Numbered from the stretch's first letter, positions 1-11,567 are shown. The stretch is 64,000 nt of DNA from Telopea speciosissima (GCF_018873765.1 NC_057924.1:6324001-6388000); one strand, 5' to 3'. The notes: generated from the letters alone by a model not told the origin. Made by a program: numbers and translations.

Positions 1-530
1 GATGTCTGGATTTCTGAAGCCAAAAAAACTCCTCAGCCTCAAAGATCCATTTAAGGTTTTGTTGGGTTTTAGCCATCAAATCCAGATTGGGGTTAGATTC
101 TTCAGACTTACAAAGATAGTTGTTAACCAAATTGTGTTTAAGCACTTCAATGCGCCCGAAAACATCCATGTTCCAAGTTCTCAGTTTGTTAGAAAAAGAC
201 ACCAATTTAGCAGGTAGAGAGTCCATAGGACAGTCGGACCAGGATGAGTTACAAAAGGAAAGAAAATCAGGGTGATGGATCCAAGCTTTTTGAAAGTGAA
301 ATAATTTTTTGTATGAGAGTCTAGAACCAGAAGTAGAAAGAAGGTTGAGATTATGATCAGATCCAATGGGGGATAGCTTTGAAAGAGAAGCAAGAGAGAA
401 AGAATCAAGCCATCGAGGGGAGGCCATGGTTCTGTCTAGGCACTCTTTTATAAGACGGGGAGGTTTTTGTTTATTTGACCAAGTAAAACAAGAACCACCA
501 GATTTGATGTCTTCAAAAAAAAAAAAAGGG
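1..530 (-). mobile_element. L1-type LINE fragment, endonuclease to RT linker, runs off left edge
   Basis: Read on the minus strand, the segment translates to the end of an L1 endonuclease domain and the linker before reverse transcriptase. Near the 5' side is GGSCFTWSN, then a KECLDRTMAS-like stretch, then PIGSDHN, which matches the terminal SDH motif of AP-like endonucleases. A charged, helix-rich linker follows. The frame is kept over most of the stretch with a few breaks. The RT domain would lie beyond position 1. An A-run near 516-530 bounds the upper end. The family is clear, but activity cannot be judged from this piece. Confidence 0.8.
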
Positions 531-782
531 TTGGTACTAATTTTAAAAGTTCAGATTTGACGAGAGTGAAAAACAACAATCTATACATAAATTATTATTG
601 GACCAACTCGGGTTTTATTAGTAATATTTGATGTACGGATCATAAACCTATATAATATTCAACTAAATATATTAGAAATCAAAATTTAAGTTTAAGCAAA
701 GGTAAATGCATTTTTTCTCTCTCCAATTCAATGTTGTGGGTCATCTGATGGAATAATTCATCACCCATTGATAGCAACTTTT

Positions 783-1069
783 TTTTCTTAAGGGTAAATT
801 ACACGTCACCCCCTGATTTTCAAATGAAACTCAGATCACCCCTGATTTTGGAAAAACACTCAAATCACCCCCTTTATAGTAACAATGTTAGTCCACTGTT
901 AGTTATTGGTATGAAAGGACTATTTTACCTTTGTACTAAAACATTAGAATTAAATTTACAATACTATCCTTCCTTCATCTTCAACATTTGTCATATTGAG
1001 GTCTAAACCAGGGGGTGATCTGAGTTACATTGAAAACCAGGGGGAGACTATAATTTACCCTTTTCTTAA
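783..1069. mobile_element. Mutator-type MITE with perfect 9-bp TSD
   Basis: The element spans 792-1060 (269 bp). Its ends are inverted repeats: the left begins GGGTAAATTACACGTC and the right, complemented, begins GGGTAAATTATAGTCTC. Both continue into similar AACTCAGATCACCCC stretches. It is flanked on both sides by TTTTCTTAA (783-791 and 1061-1069), an exact 9-bp duplication typical of Mutator-like elements. There is no coding capacity. The ends resemble those of the larger gene-carrying element at 8874-10408. Confidence 0.85.
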
Positions 1070-2577
1070 TGTGTACATGATTCCAATATTAGTGGGAAAC
1101 TTAATCCATCTCCATTAATATAATATAAATAATGCTATGTTTGTTATTTTGAATCACTTCCTCTACTAGTTTTGTGGTAAAATTTTGCAAGTGACATGTT
1201 AGGTCATAATTTGTTAGAGATGTGACCACATTGCCTCATCCTTATCCCCAAAGACCAGATCAAAGAGTGAGGGGCGCTTCTACGATTGACAAAGGTGCCA
1301 TTGTGCTCTCCGACAACGGTCACCTATAACTTCTACATATACAAGGAAAATGATTTCGATTTGCAATTCACACCCTTACAAAATTTGGATCATTGGCAGA
1401 CAATGAGAGCAGTTTCAGTGTCCAAAGACCACTTCCGATTTCTTAGAATTTTCAATTTTCTGAATCCTCAAAAATGAGAGCAAGAATCTCCCCAGGAATA
1501 TCAGCTTTTGACTACCAAAGACTCATATCACTCTGCTTCTGGATTATCTCTCTTTCTTCAGCATTGGGGATTTCATTGGAGTGGGTTTCTTCAGAACCCA
1601 GCAGTGATTATGCCTGGAGCTCCAAACCTGATTGATCTGTGAAGTACTTATTGGCATCAGCCATGGTTGTCAATTGGATTCTCTAATGACAAGTACAGAG
1701 CTCTCTGGATAGGTCTGAATTGAAATGGTATTTTCCACAACCCAAATGATATCAGATTTCAGAGTCATATATGCTAATGGGGATGGAAGATGAAACCCAG
1801 AAATTTTCTATCTTCTTCCACAACAAATAATCCAATTCCTGCTTTGCTGAGTTGGGATAAAGACCTGCAAGCATTCTTCAATTATGAAGTTCTTGGTGTG
1901 TTAATGCTGGTGAATTCACATGAACAGGAGAAGAACCAGTTTTTTTTTTTTAAAGTTATTTGGCACTATTGAATCTGGGGAATTGGACCAAAGTTAAGGT
2001 CTTTCATTAAAAATTGACAAAACTGATATTTCCCATATAAAAAAGCTATTGCAACAAAAAATTATCTATTTAATTGTTTAATTATAGGATACTTTCCCCC
2101 CTTAACTAATATCACTTTAGTTTGCCTTGATAACACTAAACACTGCAATTCAAAATAACACATAAATAATCATCTTCACCATTGAGTTCTTCCACTGGCA
2201 ATCTGGCATCGACAACTTCAAGTCTTGTTCCCCATTTCAGTCTTTTCTTATCTTTTATTAAAGTCATGAGTTTTAATTCCTTCCAACTACTTAAATGCAT
2301 TTTCTATATGTTCTTCCCTATGTCCTTTAGAACCTTCAGAGTTCAGCCTATATTATACCATACTGCGTTTGGTAGAAAGTAAAGGAAAGTGAAATTACTT
2401 TAGAAAATAAAAAAGAAAATTTTGTACTTAAACTTATCTAAAACTCTCATCATATTTGATAAATAGGGGAGAGAGACAGAGTACCTCCCTTGGAGGATTA
2501 GAGAGCCTTTTCCCTTGGTATATTTTGGGAGAGAGAGAACTTTTTCTCACATATGTTTCAGATGTAAAATTTAAAGG
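1070..2577. other. No supported gene
   Basis: Short open stretches on the plus strand (for example 1286-1477 and 1790-1972) lack a recognised motif and are broken by stops. A degenerate gene or transposon relic is possible around 1260-1970, but nothing identifies it. Confidence 0.4.
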
Positions 2578-2700
2578 GAAGGGTTTGCTGCCCAGTTGCG
2601 TGGCTCCAGCAACAGCACAAGGCCAATGAGGGGATGCACAATGGCATCTAACAGGAGGGGCGGTCATTTCGTAATGTAAACTCGACCTCAAACTAGGAAA
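2578..2700 (+). repeat. Dispersed repeat family A copy
   Basis: It begins GGAAGGGTTTGCTGCC, has a CCAATGAG block in the middle, and ends near GGGGCGGTCATTTC. The same order of blocks recurs at 26549, 26875, 60872 and 63869, with 3'-type fragments at 58975 and 59283. No coding capacity. The superfamily is not assigned. Confidence 0.6.
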
Positions 2701-3534
2701 ACCAGAGGGAGATCTGTTGTAGCAGAATCAATACAATAAAAGGAACAAAAAAATTAAATAACAGGAACTCTTTTTTTATTACTATTTTCTATTTACATAT
2801 GAAGGGGAACATAAAGGATAAGGAAAAGAAGAAGAAAGGGATATAGGGGGGATAGGATCAGCTCTCTCAGCCAATCATCCTCTCACCCACGGTCTCTCAC
2901 CATTGTCGCGTCTCACAGCTTCAACCGTAACTCTTTTTTCTTCAATCTCTGTCCCTTTTCTACTCAGCCACATACTAATTTATAATAAAACCTAAGACAA
3001 CTTCTAAGAATAAAATCTCCTTTAAAATAGAAACTTGAGTCTAACTAGGATTTAATTAGGATTACAACTCAAATAGAAAACTAAATAAGTGTCTAATAAT
3101 AAAAAAAATACCTAAAATCAACTCCTCTAAGCCAGCAGTCCATATGAGCCCCAAATTACAGTTTGCGTGAATAGTAACTATTTTTCAGGGGGTCTTCTTC
3201 ATGCTTCGATCTACATCATTTCGCCTCCCCTTGTGTGTGGGTGCAAGTAATGCGACCAGGCAACATTCTTATTCCAAAATTTATTTTACTTCTCAAATCA
3301 AACAATTTGAATGCATTAACCAAATTTAATATTGTTTGGAGTGCTTGCGTAAAGAGTACAAAAGGTTAGAGAGGAGAGTGGATGACAATGCAAGGCCCAC
3401 TTGATCAAAATGTTTTTTTTTTTGTTAGAAACGTGATTAGAATGTTAGAGATCAATGTGGGAAATGATCCCCACTCTGTTGGCAGGGGGTCTTTTTCCCT
3501 TATAAAAATTTCCACTATTGTAATGATTTGAATA
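2701..3534. other. AT-rich spacer, no gene
   Basis: Nothing coding is seen. A short tail fragment of repeat family A may lie at 3215-3275 (TTGTGTGTGGGTGCAAG and the bases that follow). Confidence 0.4.
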
Positions 3535-3918
3535 GATAAGTTAAGTGCAACAGAGATGAGGATGTTGAGATAGATATATTGCAAAACTAAGAAGGATAAA
3601 ATAAGAAATGACCATATTAGAGCTGATTTGGGAGTAGCCCTGATTCAAGATAAACTACGAGAATGTCATTTGAGATGGCATGACCATGTTCAACGAAGGC
3701 TTTGAAATGTTCCAATTCGGCGGAGTGACTTGATTCAGATTGAATGTACTAAAAGAGATAGGGGCAAACCTAAAATGACCCTAGGAGAAATAAGAAAGAC
3801 ATGCATAGTTTAGATCTTGTTTCAAGTATGATCTCTAATAGCGCAGAATTGAAAGACGAGGATCCATGTAGCCGACCCCATTTAGTTGAGATAAGACTAT
3901 TGTTGTTATTATTGTAAT
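3535..3918 (+). mobile_element. RTE-clade LINE 3' end
   Basis: With frameshifts allowed, the plus strand reads the C-terminal end of an RTE-type LINE ORF. It shows a phrase like LRWHDHVQRR, then an RSD..RG.PKMTL block, then SMISN, and ends at a DP-like block close to 3880. The DNA ends in a TTG/TTA-rich tail (ATTGTTGTTATTATTG), as RTE elements do. A related piece lies on the other strand at 34400-34590. Confidence 0.75.
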
Positions 3919-4267
3919 GATTTGATTTCACTTCTTCCCTTTTTACCCATTGCAACTAGATAGAGCCTAAATAAAATTATACCTTGAGCATCTGCATCTG
4001 ACTGTTCCCATGGATTTAGAGCACAACATTGGATTGGATATCCGCTGATTCCGAAACCAACAGTGATACCGATATGTACCGGCCATATCAAGTTGGATTG
4101 GATGATTTTGCCCCCTAGATTATGATACCCCTTTTTTTACTACTTTGCCCCCCCCCCCCCCCAAAAAAAAAAAAAAAACCATGGTAACACCGATCTGGTA
4201 TCGGTGTGGCCGATCATTCCTAAAACCAGGCTGTTCCCACCAGGCTATCAAACTCAACAAATCAAAG

Positions 4268-4890
4268 TCAAGATCTATTCATTAAGCCGTGTAGGGTGAA
4301 AAGTGTTGGATTACAAAGTTTCAACAGCCATGGAGTGGAATTGGTCCAAATAATTACACACGACAGTAACCAGGCCTTCCGGGCTAAAGAATATGTGACA
4401 TGGTTGGAGACTCTAGAAATACAGAGGAATTGACACGATAAAAACTGAGACACCAGATACAGGATGTCCGAGGTCACTGGCTGAACACTGGTTGGTGGAG
4501 AGGTAAGATACAATACAAGCTCTTTCCAAGTCGATTCAATGATGATGTGATCACACTTTCAGAAATGCATTCGAGCATACCACCGGGTAAAGCCAAGGCC
4601 TCACCCAACAAAATAGAGTCAAACGAGGCCAGCTCAGACTTTAATAGAATTAGGGAGCCTCTGTGGTCACGAATGATCACTCCCAAGCCCCCTCTGCCCG
4701 CTGCCAGAGCAGAGAGATGCATCACAATTGAGCTTGAAGTGGGAAGAAGGTGGAGGCTTCCACTGATGATTGTCGCTGCAGGGATTGACAACCGGGGAAG
4801 AAGCTGGGGACTGTTGGGCTTACAGAAATTCAGCATGGGCTTGAAGCTTGAAAGGCGAAGCGAATGACATCTACAGGAGTCCATTTATGC
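4268..4890 (-). mobile_element. L1 LINE RNase H-domain remnant
   Basis: The minus-strand reading contains GGLGVIIRDHRGSL followed by LGEALALPGGML. This is the first beta strands and catalytic Glu region of the RNase H domain at the C-terminus of plant L1 elements. The reading is open for about 130 codons and then breaks into a second frame (4268-4513). Close relatives in the window are at 19200-19640, 33527-33900 and 42880-43455. Confidence 0.75.
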
Positions 4891-6213
4891 TGACCGAATA
4901 GAATTTTTTTTTTGCCAAAAGTGATTGATTCAAGCCTACTAAGTAACTCAAGATGGTTACATTACTACTGAGGGCCTATGTTGCTGAGTGATAGGTTAAG
5001 GGTTCCAAACTAGAGAATGGGCATTTGAGTTACTGGTCCTGTTTAAAGCAGGCTCATCTGTGGGCAACACCGAACATTTTTACCGCTAAATAGAGGTGGA
5101 TAATGCAACCAATGACTTCTCTTGATTTTTCCTGAATCCTGACATACAATTTCTGCATTCTGCTACCTCTAGAAGCTTGAATCAGTTATCACTAGAAGAA
5201 AACCCAGTGATAATTCAGTTGATGGAATGGATTATAGATAAAAAAAATTGATGCTACTCATTGTGCTTTCCATCTCTAAATCAAGGCAGAATGTAGTCCA
5301 CATCCTTGCTCATCATGGCAGCTAACTGTGCTCATCATATATGAATAGCCAAGGTTAATAAAAGAAAACCACTTAAATACAGTTTAAAGCACAGAAACAG
5401 CAAATCCATGAGAAGCATGCATAAGATTTCTTTTCCCCACTAAATAACAGAGCAAACTTGGTCTTAAATTTTGGTAATTCCTGGGGATGAATGAAAACAA
5501 TACCATTAGATAAATGTTGATCATATTAAGGAGTATGAGCAACAGTATGAAACACAATGTTTACATCCATTAAAATGCTCCAAGACTAGAGGTCACTGAA
5601 GCAAACAAAATTAGCACTGACCATCCTTGATAACCTTATCCGAAGAGTTCAAGTATTTGACTGGTTCTTCAGCGAGCAATAATGAATTGATGGTTAACTA
5701 ATGAAGTCATCCATAACAACAAAAAACATAACAAAATCTGAAGCATACAAAATCATATGATGTTTTAATACTAAATGAGATGGCTTTCTTACTTTTTTCA
5801 AGCTCTCTGGATGAGTACAGCCAAAACATATATCAGGGACAGTATTCTTCCAAATTCCAGCATGTAACTCTCAAGCTCGCTCAATTGGCAATGATTGTAA
5901 TGGAGTGTGATTCTTACATTATCGGCATAAATTATCTTACAGGGGAAATTAGACCTTGGGAGTACATGAACTATGCTAGTATCACCAGTATCTTGAAAAA
6001 TAAGATTTACAAGGGCAGAGTATGCACCTTATATGAAAGAAGTGGACTCTGAGAGTCATACCCTACCCATTGCAGAGCATCTCAGAAGAATCAATAAAGA
6101 AACTACCCAATTTCTACTGTCCAGTCTCTGGAACACCACCAGCTGATCAGATCAAGAACCATATGAGCTCCACCTGAAGTCCTTTATGACAATTTTCACA
6201 TATTCTTACAAAA
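4891..6213. other. Gene-free stretch downstream of ARASP
   Basis: A T-run at 4904-4913 followed by GCCAAAAG looks like the complemented poly-A end of another L1 on the minus strand. The remainder holds no motif. The part next to 6213 should contain the ARASP 3' UTR. The 90-codon open stretch at 5780-6052 has no recognisable domain. Confidence 0.4.
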
Positions 6214-7560
6214 TCACAACAAGGCTTTAATGAAATCAAGATTAAGTGTATCCCGGACAATGAGGAATAACCCAAGAAGAAGAACAGCCATAATCCCTGA
6301 AGACATAATTCCTTGTTCTAATTCTTGAGGAAGCTTTCTGCCACCTCTAGCTGCCTCTATGAGGATCAAAGCCAAGGAACCCCCATCTAAAGCAGGCAAG
6401 GGAAGAAGGTTTATGATAGCAAGATTAAGGTTGAGCAAAGCAGCAAATTGATAAAGCCCATCAATGTTCGACCTTGCAACTTCTGCTCCAACAGCTATTA
6501 TAGCTACAGGCCCCGAAACCTTTCCAGCTGACTGCGAAAAATTGAGAAAAGTCTGTTTTATGCTGTCGACAACATTGGATGAGAGACCCAAAAATTCCCT
6601 TCCAGAGAGGTTGAAAGCTTCCGAGAGATTCTTCGGCCTAACCTTGAAAATTTTAAGATTAGGAGATAACTGAACTCCTATCCTCCCAGTCCCATCAGAG
6701 TTTTCATCAGGAGTAACACCAATTTCCAAATCCTGCTGTCCTCTCTCAACTTTGAGAGACACATTCCTTCTGGGACTTTTCTTAACGATATCAACAACCT
6801 GAGAAACAGAAGTAACTGATCTAGGCAATTCAATCCCATTAACAGAAAGAATAACATCACCGGGGAGCAATCCGTCTCGGGCAGCAGCTGAATAGGCTCG
6901 AACCTCCGGCACAATCACCCCAGGCAAGAACTCTTGAACAGGCAACCCAATCGATGAGACTTGGAAAAATACGATGGCATAAGCAAAGATTACATTGGCA
7001 ATTACTCCAGCCGAAATTACAAGAACCCTATCGAAGATGGGTCTGTTCTTGAGCAAATTTTTGTCGTCGACGGGTATATCACTATCAGGATCATTATCCG
7101 GAAAACCCACAAACCCACCAAGAGGAAATGCTCTAATGGAGTATTCTACATTCTTTGAATTAAATTTAGCAAGTACTGGACCAAACCCAATTGCGAATTT
7201 ACTTACATGGATTCCTTGCAGATAAGCGGCGAGGAAGTGTCCACTCTCATGAACGATGATGATGGCTGCTAACACTGCTGCCGCCTCTAGAACAGATTGA
7301 GCGCTTTCTAAACTTTCTAATTGGAATCCAGGGAACGCCCATACCCGAAAAGAGTTCCTTTTCTCACATGGGTATCTTGTGTTCTCACGAGAAAACTGAT
7401 GAAATGGAGAAGAAAACGAACACAAGGAAGAAGAAGAAGAACTGAGCGAATTTGTCAACTGGGTTTTAGGTTTGAAAGGGAACTTGGAGATAGGTGACTT
7501 CAAATTCAAGAGAGAGTAGGCTGATGAAGTTGGAGGAGAGATTGAGAGGTTTATAATCAT
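6214..7560 (-). CDS. ARASP: Chloroplast membrane site-2-type zinc metalloprotease (ARASP-like)
   Basis: The single-exon frame gives 448 aa, close to the length known for Arabidopsis ARASP. I start at 7560 (MIINLSIS) rather than at the in-frame Met at 7653, because this leaves a Ser-rich, basic N-terminus of about 75 residues typical of a plastid transit peptide and matches the family length. The zinc motif HESGH is at residues 104-108, inside the first hydrophobic segment. A PDZ-like region follows in the middle (around residues 200-290). The second motif, NLLPLPALDGG, at 384-394 provides the third metal ligand, Asp392. A hydrophobic helix follows near the C-terminus. The family (RseP/S2P type) cleaves substrates within the inner-envelope or thylakoid membrane and is needed for chloroplast development. 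All active-site residues are present, so it should be functional. A splice variant cannot be excluded. Confidence 0.95.
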   Translation of the reverse strand: MIINLSISPPTSSAYSLLNLKSPISKFPFKPKTQLTNSLSSSSSSLCSFSSPFHQFSRENTRYPCEKRNSFRVWAFPGFQLESLESAQSVLEAAAVLAAIIIVHESGHFLAAYLQGIHVSKFAIGFGPVLAKFNSKNVEYSIRAFPLGGFVGFPDNDPDSDIPVDDKNLLKNRPIFDRVLVISAGVIANVIFAYAIVFFQVSSIGLPVQEFLPGVIVPEVRAYSAAARDGLLPGDVILSVNGIELPRSVTSVSQVVDIVKKSPRRNVSLKVERGQQDLEIGVTPDENSDGTGRIGVQLSPNLKIFKVRPKNLSEAFNLSGREFLGLSSNVVDSIKQTFLNFSQSAGKVSGPVAIIAVGAEVARSNIDGLYQFAALLNLNLAIINLLPLPALDGGSLALILIEAARGGRKLPQELEQGIMSSGIMAVLLLGLFLIVRDTLNLDFIKALL

Positions 7561-8632
7561 TGTTTTTAGAGATTTTGGAGCTTTTTCAGAGGGAAGAAGT
7601 GTAGGAAAGCTAAAAAGCTTACGAAAGATGTGAAAGAAAACAGATAGGATCATAGAAAAAGGGTATACGAAGTAATCTGAGTTAAGCAGTCACATAGAAA
7701 GATGTTTGGATAATACATTGCTCTGTGGAGGGGAAGAAAGCACTGTATGGACTAAATTTGCTTCGTGTCCACTGTCCCTATCGTCTATTTGTTCGGAGTG
7801 AAATGTAATACCAAAGGCTCAACCTTCCTCTTTCCCCTTCTCTTGTTACCCAAAAAAAGAAAAACTTTCCCCCCTCTTTTTTTACTTTCTTTTGTTGTAA
7901 AAATTAGAAAGGAGAGGAGCTGGAACAGAATTATGAATTGATTTCTCCATCTACTTATCTCAATGTGCCTTATCCATTCTCTCTTACATCAGGAGTTTTT
8001 TTCTTACCAAAAAAAGAATTCAGAGTTTTTTCCGGAATCAGATCCGGATCGGTCTTGTCGGCTTGAATCGGTCTGGATTCACTCTGAAATCGGTATATTT
8101 CAGGTATCTAGGTTTTTTCGGAACATAATCGGCCCGAGATGGATTGGAAGGAATCGGAACAGTCTTGTCGGATTTTTAAAACCCTGTCTCACACTGTGTG
8201 TCTTATCATGGGCTAACTAGCCCAGCCCAGGTCAAGATTTAGCAAAACTGGAACCAATGCCTAAGCCCATTCACAAACCTATCTTGGAAGTAGGACGGTT
8301 CAGCCTGATCCAGCCCAAGCATGGCTAGAATTCAGCCTACCTGGCCCATGGTGCTGCAAGCGTGGAATGGGCTAGACAACCCCTTGGCAATTCTTGATGG
8401 TCCATGTTCTATTGAGCTCAGTCCACATACTGATCCAAGTTCTATATCATGTTTGTGTCTGGAGTTGGTAGTAACTCTTCTATTTGTAATAAATGATTTG
8501 GAGAGGGTTTCCCACGCGGATATGGTGGGAGGAATCTTCTACCCTACCCCAATTACAATGTGAGAAACTATTTTGTCCAGTAGGGGTTCATATGGTCAGG
8601 GAGGGGAGAGAGTGCGTGACTGTCGGTGCAAG
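7561..8632. other. ARASP upstream region and degenerate repeats
   Basis: The ARASP promoter and 5' UTR should lie in 7561-7900; no clear TATA box was picked. From 8025 to 8190 there is a degenerate GATTCGGAATCGG-type repeat that recurs at 34690-34870, 40450-40600 and 60440-60590. No gene was seen in 8200-8632. Confidence 0.45.
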
Positions 8633-8812
8633 ATGCATAATTATCCTCTCAAGTTCTTTGTCTGGTACAGTTCTCTAGTGCCTCTAATAAGAGGGGGGTG
8701 GATCCCACCAGGGCAGTGTGTTCGGGCAGAGGATAAGGTGGTCATTTCCGCCCCTCTATGAGAAGAACTAGACGAACTGTACCACACAGGGAACCTGAGA
8801 GGATAAAGATCC
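8633..8812. mobile_element. Foldback MITE, family B, copy 1
   Basis: The ends are long inverted repeats. The left has TTATCCTCTCAAGTTC and then GGTACAGTTC; the right, complemented, has TTATCCTCTCAGGTTC and then GGTACAGTTC. The middle contains GGGCAGTGTGTTCGG and GGTCATTTC. The same plan occurs at 22271-22449 and 28043-28205. End positions are accurate to a few bases. Confidence 0.75.
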
Positions 8813-8873
8813 GTGTAAGACCCACATGATTAGGATGTGAAAAGATGTCGAAAAACATCCTCTATTTTTTTTT

Positions 8874-10408
8874 GGGTAAAGTACACGTATCCCCCTAGAA
8901 TGCACCCAATATTCCTCGTACCCGCCTAAGCGGCTCAGTATTCCACGTACCACCCCTGCTTTACCCCCCTAATGCCATTTTAGTCCACATCAGGTATTAA
9001 ATACTATAAAATGACAAAACTACCCTTTCTTCTATCTTTTCTAAAATTTGAAAAAACCTAATTGCCCTGACCTATTTACTACATTTTGAAAAAACTAAAA
9101 TGCCCTCATCTTCCCCAAATCATCATTTTCTTTTACATACCCCACCACCGCCACCGCCACTATTCTTATATTCTCAAGCGCCAGAACTTCTTCTCCGGCA
9201 AACCAAGAGAGGACAACACTAGAGTTCTTGTAGATTGGATAGATTGAAGCTGTCTTCCGGATCCAAGAGGGGATCTGACTCTTCTACGGCAAACCTGACT
9301 CTTCCCGAATCCCAGCTTTGAGAACCCCCAATGACACTGTGACTATGACATGATCTGCCACCATTTATGAACCATCATCGCAACAGAGCTTCACAGGCCT
9401 CCTGTTGCTGCAATCCCCTTTATTCTCCCTCTCCAACAACCTCACAAGACCTTCGGGCTGCCACTGGATCCTCTTCACCTTCCTACCCAGTTGGATCAAA
9501 CCCGTGGGAAGTGCAGACGCTAGCCACTCTACAATGCTCAAGTATCTCTTGGCAATGGTGATCTCCTCACCTGGGAACCCACGGTATTGGCTCTCGGCAT
9601 TGAAGTCCAGGGTTGAGAGGTGCCCTGTCGAAGTATAAGTCCTCTCTGTGTTCTCGTGCATCGCAAAGATGGCTTCTTGGAGCATTTTCGTGCTCCAACT
9701 GCCAATACCCTTTGACATCATCTGTCCGTTTCACGGAAGCCCAGTAAGCTTCGAGGGCCCGTCGAAGGAAAGAACCAATGCTGAGACCCTTCTTATTGAA
9801 ACCAATTTTAAGACCTCGAGCTGCAATTGCCTTGTAATCAACATCGACATCGCCATTGTTGCTGCTATCAGTGGCTTTTGCTTCAAATAGCTTCCCCTGA
9901 GCGAACTCCATCATATTCTGTTGCAGCGGTGGCACTATAGATCTTATGGGCAGCTGTAATCCCTGCCATTCCTGCTCCTATAATCACGATTCTGGGTTTC
10001 TTGACCACCATGGTTGCTGGTTTCACAACCACACATGGTTGAGGATCGGAGTTTACCGCTTTATTTAAAGTTACAGGCACCGAATGAACTCGATCCGCGA
10101 GAATATAGGAACAGTGGTGGTGGCGGCAGTGGTGGTGGTGGATATGTAAAAGAAGATGATGATTTGGGGAAGATGAGGGTATTTTAATCTTCTCAAAATT
10201 TAACAAATAGATCAGGGCAGCTAGGTTTTTTCAAATTTTAGAAAAAATAGAAGAAAGGGTAGTTTGGTCATGTTATAGCATTTAATACCTGACGGGGACT
10301 TAAATGGCATTAGGGGGGTAAAGCAGAGGTGATATGTGGAATATTGAGCCGCTTAGGGGGGTACGAGGAATATTGGGTGCATTCTAGGGGGTACGTGTTC
10401 TGTACCCC
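8874..10408. mobile_element. Pack-type TIR element (Mutator-like ends) carrying a polyamine oxidase gene copy
   Basis: The left end begins GGGTAAAGTACACGTATC and the right end, complemented, begins GGGGTACAGAACACGTAC. The inverted repeats then match for roughly 300 bp (about 8874-9175 against 10100-10408), sharing blocks such as AATGCACCCAATATTCCTCG, CTTTACCCCCCTAATGCC and CCCTCATCTTCCCCAAATCA. T-runs of 8-9 bases flank both ends and may be the target duplication, but they are low-complexity. The interior is a fragmentary polyamine oxidase copy (9360-10011), not a transposase. The layout is that of a Pack-MULE. The superfamily call rests on the GGG ends, the long TIRs and the likeness to the MITE at 792-1060. 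Confidence 0.8.
9360..10011 (-). pseudogene. Captured polyamine oxidase gene fragment
   Basis: The start ATG at 10011 opens with MVVKKPRIVIIGAGMAG, the FAD-binding Rossmann motif of polyamine oxidases (PAO4/PAO5 type). After about 30 residues the reading jumps. The residues from there to the EFAQGKLFEAK block are missing, so an internal part of the FAD domain is deleted. The next frame holds SIGSFLRRALEAYWASVK; a frameshift then leads to KMLQEAIFAMHENTERTY, PGEEITIAK and LIQLGRKVKRI. The copy ends before the C-terminal substrate and FAD regions. With a deletion, a frameshift and truncation, no working oxidase can be made. It lies wholly between the inverted repeats of the element at 8874-10408. 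Confidence 0.85.
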
Positions 10409-11028
10409 TTTTTTTTGTTTTTAATGGAAGTGGAAAATCAATCTCACAATTTTGGTATGTATCTATAAAATAAATAATATTTTTTGGGTTAATTTCACGG
10501 ACACCCCTTGTAAGTATGCAATATGCCACGGACATGCCAAATTTTGAAGAAATATCACAAACAACCCTTACTATATGTTTTTTTTTTTTTTAACTTAGCC
10601 CACTCCGTTAGGTTTGTACAATTAAGTTGCTGCTAAGTCTTTTATAATGATAAAATTACCCTTATCACAGAGTGAACGTCCTATAATACCCTTGACACTA
10701 AAACCCCAAATACAAACCATTCTTCATCGTCTTCATTGTTCAGAAGGCCAAAGAAAAGAGCTTTTGTTAGATAGATTGTAATAAATGAGAGATTAAGTAA
10801 ATAATTTGTTATTTTGAGAAAAGTGCTTTAGTCCCACATCCACATCTAAAGACTACAAGAGTTATAAATGGTATTTATTATATTATCTTCTTTATCTCTT
10901 GAATTAAATCGAAAAAAGAAGACATTCTACGATATAAATGCGAGGACGGCGTACCCATCCGCACACGCACACCCACGGCGTGGGCAGTGGGCTGTAGATT
11001 CGTTAGTGACGTACGCACGCACTTAGCA

Positions 11029-11050
11029 CGCTTGCATCGCGATGCAAGCG
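11029..11050. repeat. 22-bp perfect palindrome in a GC-richer block
   Basis: The core CTTGCATCGCGATGCAAG is extended by two matching bases on each side. It sits in a 10930-11070 block richer in GC and CpG than its surroundings, inside the Mutator-like element. Confidence 0.7.
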
Positions 11051-11245
11051 ATCTGATCTAGTACGTTGATTTTTTGAAATAGTTAGATCCGTCGGATTAG
11101 AAGATCCTACGGTCACGTCTGATAGGATATGACTATTGTGAACAGGTTCATCTCTGATTTAATCTGGACCATTAGATCGGATGGAAATCGATCTAATGGA
11201 TACAGAATGAATAGGTATGTCTATTCAGAAGAGGTGCTCTACTTC

Positions 11246-11254
11246 TATAAAATA
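11246..11254 (+). promoter_or_regulatory. Possible TATA box upstream of the captured HD-Zip fragment
   Basis: TATAAAATA stands about 200 bp before the HD-Zip-like reading frame. It could give the captured fragment its own promoter, but only the motif supports this. Confidence 0.3.
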
Positions 11255-11567
11255 GAAGTCCTGTATTCAAACGAATTATCTCTTTCTCTTGCAATTCAGT
11301 ATCTCTAAGTGGAGTTCTGTCACGTTCAAAGCAGTTTGAAGTTTCCTTCTTCAAACAGAGTTTTTCTAACAGCTTCTAGATCTCAGATCCGCCCCACGAA
11401 CTCGATGAATCGAAGAAAAGAGCTTCCAGATCTCTGACTTGCGGGAGGGTTCGATGTGAATCAATTTTCGTCGACGGAGGAAACCGATGATGGGGCCGGA
11501 GTATCTTATCCTAACAACACTCTATCGTCGTTTCAAATGGATTTCTCACTACAAGAAATTGGGCCTA

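Noticed and set aside
4547..4867. Plus-strand frame of 106 codons
   Set aside because: It is the complement of the L1 RNase H reading on the minus strand.
7561..7653. 31-residue N-terminal extension of ARASP
   Set aside because: In frame, but hydrophobic and not transit-peptide-like; the start at 7560 gives the family length.
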